A stretch of 10,296 bases of DNA from Larix sibirica (taxonomy: Eukaryota > Streptophyta > Pinopsida > Pinales > Pinaceae), in NCBI GenBank assembly GCA_004151065.3, contig NWUY0303974092.1, forward strand, positions 18,120 through 28,415. Reading direction: 5' to 3'. The notes below the pieces were generated by a model that did no database searches, had not been told where the DNA came from, and saw only the letters and a program-made list of their open reading frames with translations. Positions 1 through 8,820 of this stretch are shown one piece after another (within the stretch, counting starts at the first letter, position 1; every line of letters begins with the position of its first letter). The translations under genes and the position numbers were made by a program.

Positions 1-98
1 GTTCCGGAAACTTGTGCAACATAGAAAATACACAATGGTACACTAACTAACCCGAGTTGTGGCTCATCAGGTCCCTCCTCATCTACGTATACATTTTG

Positions 99-270
99 AC
101 ATTCATTTTATTTTTTATGTTGTTTTTTTGTCTGTTTTCCTCAAAATGGTGGTGTTTGGTCAAAGGAGATCGTGGAAGCATCTCATTTTATTTTTTATGT
201 TGTTTTTTTTACTGTTTTCCTCAAAATGGCGGTCTTTGGACAAAGGGGAGTGTGGAAGAATCTCATTTTT
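99..270. repeat. 80-bp tandem repeat, about 2.1 copies
   Basis: Copy one (about 99-178) and copy two (179-258) align at exactly 80 bp with few differences, and a third copy starts at 259 before diverging. The shared core includes TTTTATTTTTTATGTTGTTT and TGTTTTCCTCAAAATGG. Open frames crossing it are by-products of the repeat and show no protein family. Confidence 0.85.
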
Positions 271-290
271 TAAGGGGATGTTCCACATTG

Positions 291-320
291 TGTCCCCTTG
301 CACACACTTAAAAGGGGACA
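291..320. repeat. Perfect inverted repeat (hairpin) in a G/C-rich block
   Basis: TGTCCCCTT at 291-299 pairs with AAGGGGACA at 312-320 around a 12-base spacer. The surrounding 270-400 has many short GGGGA/TCCCC runs, unlike the AT-rich neighbourhood, and looks like part of a repeat family rather than a gene. A role as a terminator cannot be argued in a plant nuclear context. Confidence 0.6.
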
Positions 321-682
321 AGGGAGAATGTCTCCATTGGAGTACCCACATCCCGGGAACATGGGGAGCACATCCCCAACCCTTGGAATATATTCCCATG
401 TAACACTCGTTAGCAATTATTCTCTAGCACTACTGAGTCCAGATTCATTCTATCCAAATATTGTTTAATCACTGCAGTTGACCAGATTCAAATGTTGAAT
501 TCTTCACTATGATACATCCGAAATGCTCACACCAAAACATTCCTGTATATATCCATAGCAATCAAAATATTCAATGCAGGAAACCAAGCACTAGATCAAA
601 AACATATAACGCATTCAAATAGTAATTAAACTCCTAATGTCTTCTATTACAGGGATATAATACACAATCAGCTCACATTTTG

Positions 683-1028
683 CTATGGCAAATTAGCAAT
701 AGCCTCTAATGATGCAACTGATCTGACCTTCAATTTCTGTAGATAGTCAACTGGAATGCGATTCATGTCACCAAGAGATTTAAAGTCTCCATTGGCTTGA
801 AGCTTAACAGATTCAATATTAGCTCCCTCAATTTCCTGTATGTCGGCTTCTACAGCTTCAAGACCACACTTAATTATTGCTCCAAGTGGACCATCATAGA
901 TTAAATTCTTCATGCTAGCTTCAAGGATTCCAGCCCTAGGTTGCACTGTACGATTAATAGTTTGTACTAAATACAGAGGTTCATCTGGCACAGCAAAAGG
1001 AAGAGCAGCAAGAACTTCTGTACAATAA
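683..1028 (-). CDS. SCC2: SCC2 exon F (last visible exon; 3' end uncertain)
   Basis: The acceptor is ATTGGTTGCAG. After one completing base the exon encodes [20 protein letters not shown] and [20 protein letters not shown], then a variable stretch ending VDYLQKLK. Two endings are possible. The frame runs on for 14 residues to TAG at 685-683. Alternatively, the exon ends at 728 on a phase-0 donor AAG/GTCAGA, just after the LQK motif. Other plant SCC2 proteins continue there with a Leu-rich helix and a basic tail. The last 14 residues do not resemble the family, which favours the donor. The downstream exons would then lie outside the window. Confidence 0.85.
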
Positions 1029-2557
1029 CTGCAACCAATATGAAAGAGCCATTTTAACTAGTTATGTATGACTGAAATGTCCCTCCTATCTTTTGAGATA
1101 AAATAAATCATTCAATCATTGCAAATTGTGTTCCCGTGGCATATCCTTACACAAGAAATGGAAGTGATGAATTCTCCAAGCTCCCAGAATCAAACTTATG
1201 TATAAATGATGAAAGAAATTTGTTTCTAGAAACGCGGCTCCTTTGAATAAGACTGTAGACACGTGAAATTCCTATTTTTGCTGTAGTGCCTGTACTCAAA
1301 TCATGATTACTATTTACATCTCCAGATAATTTACCAAGCACTGTACCAGAAGCCCCTGATTGTATGAATCTAAAAGACAACTCGATACCGTCTCCTATTC
1401 GACTCTCAAAAAATGAAGGATACCTGCAAAGACGTCTGTATAAATGAAAAAACAAGCACAAGTGTGTATCTCTGATAGAACGATAAAATGTGCACTAAGA
1501 TGTTACCTACACAGCTACTCACATACTTTTCATTCATTTGCATTAACAGGGAGTGAGATATCTTTGAGTTCATTTCCTGCTCATCAACTTCTGAAGCTAT
1601 CAAATATGGTACACAAGTCACGGGATGCACAAGACCTTGCCGAAGAACAATCTCCATGATCTGCTTCGGTAAAAGAAATAATACAATTTATTTCATGACA
1701 CAATTTTCTAGCTTCTAGACAAACTTTAGATTCTATTGCCTACAAAGCAACAACGATGGATCAGGCAAAACCCAAAATTACAATGACAACATGAGATGAA
1801 AAGCATATATCAACTGAATAGTATGTTGTTTTACCTTGAGAGATGACTGCCGGACCTGATCATTCTTATCCAAGCATTTTTCCAAGATACTCTGCCAATG
1901 TAACTGAATTATCCCTCCAGAGATATTGCTATCACCCTCCCCAGCAGACACAGGAACTGCATCATTTTGCTTTCTACTCTTAATGTCACTACCAATATCT
2001 TTTACCCCCATTTGCTCCTCAACATCAACAAGATAGTCATAAAAGGTCCGCAAGACTTGAACCTGTTACATAAAATTAATCAAGATCAACACAAAATATT
2101 TATCCATGCAAAATCAAAAAGACAAAATAAAGGTACGATACCTTGATGCGTGTATCAGCATCAGAAGATAACGAAGCCTCCAAAATTTTCCTGATGTCCT
2201 TGTCCATCATATATTGAGGTTTTGCAATGCAAAAAAAACCCAAGGCCTGCATGCATTAAGGGAAACATTTAATATTATGCATTAAGGTATCCAAATATTG
2301 ACTAGCCTTGCAACCAAAATCTCAATGAACAAAGAAAAACAAACTGAGTTATAATAATCACACAATAAGCATAACGAACAATCAAAAGAAATAACCTGTA
2401 AAGAGCGGGCCTTGACCACAATGTCATCCCGAGAATAATAATGTTTATACAAAGACAGAATTTCTTCAATGTTGGTATCTCCCTTATTCAAACGATCAAT
2501 CAGTTCTGCTCCATAACGAACAAGCAATCCAAGACAGTAAAGGCATCGGAGGACATG
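683..2557 (-). CDS. SCC2: SCC2/NIPBL-like cohesin loader, C-terminal part, six exons (partial gene)
   Basis: SCC2 (Nipped-B/NIPBL family) works with SCC4 in the nucleus to load the cohesin ring onto chromatin. Six minus-strand exons join as 2557-2396, 2246-2142, 2062-1835, 1660-1527, 1423-1151 and 1028-683: 1,248 nt, 415 codons plus TAG. Every intron (149, 79, 174, 103 and 122 bp) has GT/AG borders and phases agree. Conserved family stretches appear in the expected order: [95 protein letters not shown] and [13 protein letters not shown]. Together these make up the C-terminal HEAT/Nipped-B_C region. Plant SCC2 proteins are about 1,800 residues, so the N-terminal three quarters is missing upstream. 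The usual C-terminal tail after the LQK motif is also absent. No stop or frameshift interrupts the exons, which suggests a functional gene. Family call is from remembered motifs; exon borders are read from the sequence. Confidence 0.9.
1151..1423 (-). CDS. SCC2: SCC2 exon E
   Basis: This exon has 273 nt: one completing base, 90 codons and two trailing bases. The acceptor is CGTCTTTGCAG. The donor is CTTGT/GTAAGG, completed by T of the next exon to give FLVYCTEVL. It encodes [17 protein letters not shown], a Ser/Gly/Thr-rich variable linker, then [20 protein letters not shown] and a KFD motif. The flanks are strongly conserved and the linker is free to vary, as expected for the family. Confidence 0.9.
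1527..1660 (-). CDS. SCC2: SCC2 exon D
   Basis: This exon has 134 nt and starts at phase 0. It ends two bases into a codon: GAA AA/GTATGTGAG, completed by G from the next exon to give the K of NEKYPSFF. It encodes [20 protein letters not shown] and then the [10 protein letters not shown] motif. This is the most conserved core of the family, QGLVHP..CVPYLIA, seen from fungi to animals. Confidence 0.92.
1835..2062 (-). CDS. SCC2: SCC2 exon C
   Basis: This exon has 76 codons and is phase 0 at both ends. The acceptor is ATGTAACAG and the donor is AAG/GTAAAAC. It encodes [19 protein letters not shown], a variable acidic/charged linker, then [20 protein letters not shown] and [12 protein letters not shown]. 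The GAGDTNI-like and GGI.QL.W..IL motifs are hallmarks of plant SCC2 at this position. Confidence 0.9.
2142..2246 (-). CDS. SCC2: SCC2 exon B
   Basis: This exon has 35 codons and is phase 0 at both ends. The acceptor is ATGCATGCAG and the donor is AAG/GTATC. It encodes [20 protein letters not shown] and then [15 protein letters not shown]. It continues the RSLQ motif of the previous exon into the family's typical SLQALGF...KP.YM pattern. It is too short to stand out as an open reading frame and was found by following splice sites. Confidence 0.88.
2396..2557 (-). CDS. SCC2: SCC2 exon A (first visible exon)
   Basis: This exon has 54 codons and is phase 0 at both ends. The acceptor is TTTTTTGCAG before CATGTCC and the donor is CAG/GTTAT. 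It encodes [16 protein letters not shown] and then [11 protein letters not shown], a HEAT-repeat segment where plant SCC2 proteins read similarly. The phase-0 start implies an upstream coding exon. I could not identify one in 2558-10296, so the preceding intron may be long or the gene may be interrupted. Confidence 0.88.
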
Positions 2558-5500
2558 CTGCAAAAAATAAAGTACAGATTATACAAAATGAGTCTTCATT
2601 ATTCTACATATCAAGAAATTATCAGAATCCACTATCTGTTTTCTTCTTGTTCCTTCAATGATTGAATCCCTTAAACTACAAGTGCAAACGATGGTATGTT
2701 TTCGGTATAATGTCCAAGTAAGTTTTAATGTGACCTGCAAGAAAAATGAAAGCTGTTTGTTTCTTTGTGAAGCCTGATTTAAAATCCAAATCCTAGAACA
2801 AAAGAATCCTCAAACCCAATCATATAACATCCTAGGTTCCCACGAGTCAACTCCAACGCCTTCATATAAGCATCCAATCTACACTGCACTATCTAGGGTC
2901 CAATGCCCTTCTCCAAGATGCAAAACATTCCTCCTATTGACTGGGGCATTCTCCAAGCAAGCAACCATCTCCATGTGGTCATCATGTAGAACCTCACTAG
3001 TGTTGTCAAGAGATCTCCAACGCCCTTGGGAAGAATAAGATTCAAGTACCCAATCGAGGCCAAACAACCACTGAGTAAGTCGTATCCAATGTGCAAATCC
3101 ATCACAAACCAACACCAATGTGCAAATCCATCATATGTTCTAAACACATGTCTTACCCTACAAAAATATTTGTGGAGGCATCTCCACACAAATGGGTGTG
3201 TATCTTCACATTGACACATACCAAAAACTAGGTGTATCATAACTAGACACAAATACCCTAGGGTCTTCCCAATCTTAGAGGAAGGATGACCAAAAAACGT
3301 TCTCATAAACAATAGATTAGAATACTAATGTTACATCATCTTATCTCATAGTGTACTCTTCAAAAACTATCCCCATTCTCATCAAGATCAATCTCAATTC
3401 CCCTAAATGAAGTAATGAAGGCTCGTCCACAATGTTGCCACCATGGCAATTCCTTTGGAACCTACCCTAACTTAAGGGTACATTTTATCGATGTTCTCTT
3501 AAATTGTAAATTCCTATTTTGCATCAATTTGTGTTAACCTCATTTAACATTTAATCTACTTTATTCATAGTGTAGCTTTTGGGATTAAACATATATTTCA
3601 TTATAAATATATGTTTTTAATTTAATACTACATGGTGTAATGACAATTTTCTCGACTCGCTTTTTAATTCAATTTCCTACCCTTGACCACTATCTCCCTT
3701 TTTTTAAAATCAATGTTATCAAACTTGATCAAGACATATTCACTCCATAGAGTTTGAATAGGTTTGGGACCAAACTGATATGAATCAAGTCGATTCCATT
3801 GACAAACTCGGTATGGCTTGATCAAGTTAGTGTCCAACATAGCCAATTCAAAAAATATCGATGATTCATTCAATTCAAACAATAGTGGATGACTTAGATG
3901 ACTTCAAGATGAATTTGTGGACCCTAATGCTAGCAACATGGATACCTATTCAACAGCCCAATCAACAAGAAAAAAAGGTCTTTTTCACTTGTGTTAACCA
4001 AAAGTTTTGACACTTGAAATTTTTCATCAAAAGCTTCCTATTGTGCCTCTCATGCTCCCCATATTATATGAACCTTGAGGTTCACCTTTTCGTGATAAAG
4101 ATTCTGTGAGAGTTGGAGGTCTTCTTCTAGCTCACTTACACTATCTCATTTTGATTTTTCCATTTATATGGGTATTGTTTTGGAGACTCTTGTGACTATC
4201 AAAAAAGGACACAATATTTACTACGAATATTAGTTATCTTGGGAAGAATTGTGTAGCATTTGGTCTTTCCTAGGGATTCCAATTGGGGTGGTCAAATTAG
4301 ATTAGTGGAGCAGCATTTGGCCTAGACCATATAGATTAGCTTTGATCTTTCGTTCTATAGGAGTGGCCTGTGCACTACCATTATGTATCGCCACTTATGT
4401 ACTGAACATGTCATTGACCTACTCTTGGTCATTTGTTCGACATTAACAAATGTATCTTATATTATATTATCTTATCTTTGCAATTGTTTGTACCAACTAC
4501 TATTACTAGACTATCTCAAATCAACAATTCCAAATGTGAGTAGCAGGTTTTTGAGAATCATATCCATTCTAACAATCATCGTTATCTTGCTCTATCTAAA
4601 TAATAAGCATTTAATGTTGGTTAAATGTTCCTAACTCTACGTAATTTTTCCTTAGTGCACCCTTGCATGCAAAAGAAATTAGTGAACTTACAAATCTAGT
4701 GTTAAATTGTTTGTATTTACAGTGGTGTACATGAATATATGTTTTGTATTTAAATTTAGAATATTTCCTGTGTTTTTTATTTAGTTTGAGACAAGTCATA
4801 CTTTAAGCTCTCACAAAGTCCAAACAGAGTCTGAGATCGATGACTTTGTGCTAAATAAGATGAAGTTTGGTTGAACAAGGTTATCCTAAATAGACGGTAC
4901 AAAAGATTATGTCCCTTGAAATTGAAGATGCCAACCATATTGATTTTATGTTTAGTTTTGATCAAATGCAAATATTGCATGTCCACAACTTGCATGCATC
5001 CCTAGAGTAGCAGAAGAAAAGTGAGACAAGCCTATTCTAAAACTGGCAAAACAACTCCTAACACCTTCCATTCAATCGAAGGTTTACAAATTAATTACTC
5101 ACTACATTTTCTAAGAAAGCATGTTTAAATTCAAAAACAAGAGTTCATAGTGGAAAACAAATAATATTGCCATAAACAACAATGACTTGGAAAAAAAGAT
5201 AGAAAGCAACAGTTAGTACAGCATTGTTTTAAGTGTGATTTTGTTATTGCATCAAAGCAAACAACTCCACGATCAAGGCAATAAGTTACTTGATATTTCC
5301 GCAATATGCACTACACAACATAGAAAGTTAAACACCAATTTGCAAGAACTCTAATGGGTTGCTACAAAAATTTTATGATCATGGCCTTATAAATGTTTCA
5401 ACAGAAACTCATCATAACTAATGTCTTGTCCATGGATGTTGCATATTTCCTAGTGTTGTAATAGATGAAGCGTATTTTCACCTAAACTATTTAGAACCCC

Positions 5501-5597
5501 TTCAACATCCATAAACATCTTTTCCTCCCACTATTCCCCTTAATTATCGACAGTCTTATCCTCTACACGATGGTCATCTTTTCAATATCAAGGAGTT
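2558..5597. other. Long tract without recognisable genes
   Basis: This tract is AT-rich and lacks conserved coding signal on either strand. It lies directly upstream of SCC2 exon A, so it may be the start of a long SCC2 intron. The longest frame, 139 codons on the minus strand (2893-3312), overlaps another open frame on the same strand. It is rich in Trp, Cys and His, has no recognisable motif, and is probably chance or an old repeat. I found no retrotransposon polymerase, integrase or tRNA primer-site signature here. Confidence 0.55.
3086..3133. repeat. Short direct repeat, 19 bp, offset 29 bp
   Basis: The 19-mer CCAATGTGCAAATCCATCA occurs at 3086-3104 and again at 3115-3133 without mismatch, separated by 10 bases. 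This is a small local duplication in non-coding DNA. Confidence 0.8.
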
Positions 5598-5714
5598 TAG
5601 GGTTGGTGAAGTACTAGGATGGAAACAAGTTGATTATATATGCATGGGGATAACATGTAGTAGGGTTGGTGAAGTACTAGGATGGAAACAACTTGATTAT
5701 ATATGCATGTGGTA
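5598..5714. repeat. Tandem duplication with 63-bp period
   Basis: TAGGGTTGGTGAAGTACTAG starts at 5598 and again at 5661. Similarity continues for about 50 bases through TTGATTATATATGCATG with one substitution (AAG to AAC), then fades. The mismatch shows that this is a real, slightly aged duplication. Confidence 0.85.
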
Positions 5715-6610
5715 TAAGCCATAACAAAGGCAATGAGAATAAATGTGTCACAACATCCAAAGGATTATATCGCACCTTAACCTTAGGCATTAAGAAAATG
5801 TTCAAGCAATCAAAATCAACCCTTGATATTCTATATGGTACACCCACCTTTGAATATCACATTAAATAGAGTGATTAAGATATTTTGGGATTTAAGAAAA
5901 GATTTTGATAACTTATAATTGAACGTCTCATGAAACAATTTAATTGGGAGATACATAAATCGTCGTGATGCATAACTCCTAAATGGAGATCTTGAATATC
6001 TTGATATCTAGAGGCTTCTTGTTGCATTACATAGCATACTCATCTCCTAAATTGGGTTGTTTGTTTTTTAATCTCATCTCCTACATTGTGATTTCGAGTG
6101 GGGTGCTTATGTGATTTACAGGCACTAAGTGACTAAACTAGGTTTCTGTTGTTGCGAATATTTGTTATTTGAATGTCCTTCAAAGCTAGATCGCCCTCCT
6201 CAAGTATGGTGCCAAGATGCAAATCACCCAATATGTCAAGAAACATAAAGCACATTAATCCCCTCCCACAAGAAGTAAATACAATTTCAACGTTGTGTTA
6301 AACCTTTCATTCAAAGCATCACATCCTCATGGAGGATATTGAGTTGATATAAAGAGCTACTCAATCGAAATGTTACATATACAAAGTGTAGTGGATATGA
6401 CAAATGTTACAATCCAAATGCAACTACATCATAAATAAAAGCCTAAGAAGCCCATATAATTGACAAGGATAAATATAGATATATACTAATATAAAGAATG
6501 GCATTGAATACAACAATGTCATCATATATATAAAGAAAGTGATCACGATAAACAATCATGACCTTAGAGTAGGGTGCCTAAAAAAAATTTTTGTATTAAA
6601 CATAATTAGG
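5715..6610. other. Tract without recognisable genes
   Basis: This is AT-rich sequence with simple ATATA-type stretches near 6470-6530. I see no open frame with family resemblance, no RNA gene and no element ends. Confidence 0.5.
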
Positions 6611-6620
6611 ATATAATTAG

Positions 6621-6908
6621 CTCGATGGGCTAGTTCGAGTGGTTGAGTGCTTTGAACTTTCATGTGAAGTCTCAAGATCAATCCCTTGACCTATTGCCTT
6701 TGTTGTGTGCCTCACTAGATGATCCTACTAGATCAAGTGCCATAATCAACGTCAACGGGTTTACACTAGGTACCTTCTACAAAATGCAAGGAAGTGACCA
6801 AGGCCTTCCCTGCAAGGCTTTCCTTCGAAAAAACTTAGGCTATTATTAGCTATAATTAAGTTCATTACTTATCAACCCTACTCAAGATGCTTCGCCCTCA
6901 AAAAAAAT
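6621..6908 (+). mobile_element. tRNA-derived SINE-like sequence
   Basis: The start reads like a degenerate tRNA. GGGCTAGTTCGAGTGGTTGA resembles a Pol III A box (TRGYNNARNGG type). About 35 bases on, AAGATCAATCCC resembles a B box (GGTTCGANTCC type). An unrelated body follows, then short A-runs after CTTCGAAAAAA and at CCCTCAAAAAAAATAC. The order of A box, B box, body and A-rich tail fits a plant SINE. An imperfect flanking match (TAATTAGCT at 6614 and TTATTAGCT at 6843) could be a target duplication, but it leaves the 3' border unclear. An open frame at 6643-6849 overlaps it and is not a recognisable protein. Borders are approximate. Confidence 0.45.
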
Positions 6909-7161
6909 ACAAGAAATATTGTCAGGATCAACTTCTACCCTAAATCATCAACAAATTGTATTCTTTGTCTAGCAAATAAAGGCTTTTGTTCACAATGAAG
7001 ACTATTAAATGGATTCGTCAAGTAATAATAATGGCATACATACAATGTGGATCCAATATATAATGAGTAGACGATAATCCAACAAAAGTGATGGAATAGC
7101 AATTTTGATCCCACTATTCAACTAATACCGTAAGATCTCCAACGAAAATTGTTTCAATTTT
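6909..7161. other. Unassigned sequence 3' of the PDS5 remnant
   Basis: Read on the minus strand, this continues past the end of the last open PDS5-side frame (TAG at 7164-7162) without resemblance to PDS5 or another family. I found no clear poly(A) tract on the minus strand that would mark the end of a retrocopy. Confidence 0.4.
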
Positions 7162-7279
7162 CTAAGATTTGTCACGAACTTGAAAGGCATGGACAAAAAC
7201 TATGCCAATGTGTGCATCTCCACTTGATTTATCCTTATATGTAATGCCTTGAACTGCAATGTCATTATCAACATTACTA

Positions 7280-7342
7280 AAAACAGTTCCTTTTGTTGTC
7301 AAATATGGCCTCAACTTGTCTCCACATCTAACAACCATTTAC
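7280..7342. repeat. 63-bp exact direct repeat, copy 1 (inside the PDS5 remnant)
   Basis: This copy starts AAAACAGTTCCTTTTGTTG and ends ACAACCATTTAC. It is identical over 63 bases to 10234-10296. On the minus strand it carries the PDS5-like RCGDKLRPYLTTKGT coding remnant and its frame-disrupted lead-in, so this is the copy in its natural context. The base before the match differs (A at 7279 versus C at 10233). Confidence 0.9.
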
Positions 7343-7758
7343 AACTAATGCATGGGATGCGGGTAAAGAATCCCATTTTCTCTTCCCAAGCTAGATAGTA
7401 AAACAAATAATAATATTTGTGATATGTCCTTGCCCTCATCCAACGCCAAACTCATAATCATTTGCATTGAGGCCCTACTAACAGAAACAAGGAAATGTTG
7501 AAACATTTCAATGATGAGATTATCACCCTTAAATTCTAGCGTGACAATGCATTACCCAACTTTTGCCTATAAAAGCTTACACCAATCAACTAAAATAAAT
7601 CCTTTGTTAAATCATCACTACATGGTGCTTCAAGAGTTATTCTAGTGATTTCAAATAATGCAATTAACAACAATGACCCTAACATTTGTCCTAGGACGTT
7701 AAGAGCTCTAGGTTCCTCAATGCAACCACACCATCTTGCATGGCCTTAGAAGCTGATT

Positions 7759-7766
7759 GTCCCACC
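7759..7766. repeat. Left target-site duplication GTCCCACC
   Basis: This 8-base direct repeat lies immediately outside the left terminal repeat and is identical to 8813-8820. It is absent as a second copy once the element is conceptually removed. Confidence 0.75.
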
Positions 7767-8376
7767 CTATGTCACAGGGTTGGTCAATTTTGGACCTTGA
7801 GGTTCAAAATTCAACGAACCTCGAAAAAAACTTAAATTTTTTTTAGGATCGGTCATTGAATTCGCTTGTTTAAGAGTGAATTGTTGTTCGAAAGGAAAAA
7901 CCCTTTTGCTATTATGTTATTGAACCTTTTTATGAAAAAAAATGTAAAATTACTTCAGACCTGCAATCTGGTTCAAATTTCCATGTTTTCCTTTCTAACT
8001 ACAAGTAGACAATGATCGATGGTGAGAGAGAAATTGTGCCAACGACTCAAATGATTTTTGTGAGCATCACAGCTATTTATTTCTCTAGTGACGACAATCG
8101 TGGCTTCTTCAAACCAGAGTTTTCATTGCAAAATGATTACCAGTCAGCAATAAGCGAAATAGAAGAATCAAGGAATTCCTTCTATTCGACTGTTGTAATT
8201 TGCCTTTCGTCTATCTTTGGTTTAATTATTAAATCCAACCATATGGTAGTTGGGGAAGCCAAATAGAGGAGCCGTCAAGCCTTTTATTCGCTGCCGTAAT
8301 TTTTGTTTGATGCTTTTTATTTTAATTATAATCATTAAATATAGGGCAGGGCTCAATAATTTGTGTTTGATCTGTC

Positions 8377-8650
8377 TTTAATTTTAATTATTAAATATAG
8401 GGTAGGTAAAAGCATATGTTATAAAAAATACATAGTTTATATGGTATATATAATATATTAAATATACATATTATAATGACTATTAAATTATATTACTATG
8501 TTATAAAATATTTAATTTTAATTATTAAATATAGAGTAGGTAAAAGCATAAGATACAAAAAATACATAGGTTATATGGTATATATATAATATATTAAATA
8601 TATATATTATAATGATTGTTATAATATATTACTGTGTTATAAAATATTTA
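8377..8650. repeat. AT-rich tandem duplication inside the transposon, period about 134 bp
   Basis: TTTAATTTTAATTATTAAAT begins at 8377 and again at 8511. Both copies continue through a TAGGTAAAAGCATA motif and an ATATATAATATATTAAATAT run to TTATAAAATATTTA. Copy two differs by scattered substitutions and small indels. A shorter related piece at about 8320-8350 (ATTAAATATAGGGCAGG) suggests an older third copy. Confidence 0.8.
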
Positions 8651-8706
8651 TATTTGGGAAATTGTATATTGATAAAATATTTATATTTCGAAAAAATGTA
8701 TATTTG
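8641..8706. repeat. Short tandem repeat inside the transposon, period 33 bp
   Basis: AAAATATTTATATTTGGGAA at 8641 is followed at 8674 by AAAATATTTATATTTCGAAA. Both lead into TGTATATT. This is a minor local duplication. Confidence 0.7.
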
Positions 8707-8812
8707 GCGAACTTAATGCCGAACCCTATTCATAATCTCATCAAAAAATTCGAATTCAAACATAATTCCAAGGTTATTGAATTCAAATTTGAACCCAAAC
8801 CATGTGACATAG

Positions 8813-8820
8813 GTCCCACC
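8813..8820. repeat. Right target-site duplication GTCCCACC
   Basis: This is an exact copy of 7759-7766, immediately outside the right terminal repeat (..CATGTGACATAG). It forms part of the PDS5-like codons MVG on the minus strand. Confidence 0.75.

Larger units (their letters stand above)
1..682. other. Non-coding flank or intron 3' of the SCC2 exons
   Basis: I see no credible gene here. Positions 1-400 hold the tandem repeat and hairpin listed separately; 400-682 is AT-rich single-copy-looking sequence. On the minus strand this is either the SCC2 3' UTR and downstream flank or part of its next intron. I looked for the missing SCC2 C-terminal exon (a Leu/Lys-rich helix) and did not find it. 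Confidence 0.6.
7767..8812. mobile_element. Non-autonomous DNA transposon, hAT-like by its 8-bp target duplication (1,046 bp)
   Basis: The left end reads CTATGTCACAGGGTTGG and the right end, reverse-complemented, CTATGTCACATGGTTTGG. The first 10 bases are identical and similarity continues inward, with GGTTCAAA and ATTCAA.RAACCT motifs on both sides. The element is flanked by exact copies of GTCCCACC (7759-7766 and 8813-8820). Eight-base duplications are typical of hAT elements. The ends could be moved one base outward (CCTATG) with a 6-base duplication, so the superfamily is tentative. No transposase is recognisable; an 84-codon frame at 8012-8266 has no known motif. The element interrupts the PDS5-like remnant between VDDYVSMVG and QSASKAMQDG. 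The missing transposase points to a deletion derivative mobilised in trans. Confidence 0.75.

Noticed and set aside
57-403. Overlapping open frames on both strands through the 80-bp repeat
   Set aside because: They arise from the tandem repeat, show duplicated hydrophobic text in shifted frames, and match no protein family.
2689-2734. Possible additional SCC2 exon upstream, after an acceptor-like TTTTTCTTGCAG
   Set aside because: A phase-0 exon can be drawn, but its 15 residues do not resemble SCC2 and the donor (GTTTGC) is weak.
2879-3312. Two overlapping minus-strand frames, the longer 139 codons, rich in Trp/Cys/His
   Set aside because: There is no motif, start context or splice support. 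Two competing frames on the same strand are open over the same DNA, which suggests chance or an old repeat.
3664-3882. 72-codon minus-strand frame beginning MFELNESSIFFELA
   Set aside because: It has no family resemblance and lies in AT-rich DNA without splice or neighbour support.
4383-4995. Several short frames on both strands, including a hydrophobic plus-strand one
   Set aside because: Their composition follows the T- and A-rich DNA, with no conserved motif. The hydrophobic character is what AT-rich codons give by chance.
6643-6849. 68-codon plus-strand frame
   Set aside because: It lies within the SINE-like body, and the tRNA-like boxes explain this stretch better than a protein.
8012-8266. 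84-codon plus-strand frame inside the transposon
   Set aside because: It is too short for a transposase and has no DDE, BED or dimerisation motif. It may be a remnant but cannot be named.
7759-8820. Reading the gap in the PDS5 relic as an ordinary intron
   Set aside because: The segment has inverted terminal repeats and an exact 8-bp flanking duplication that falls inside the coding text. This fits an insertion, not a spliced intron.
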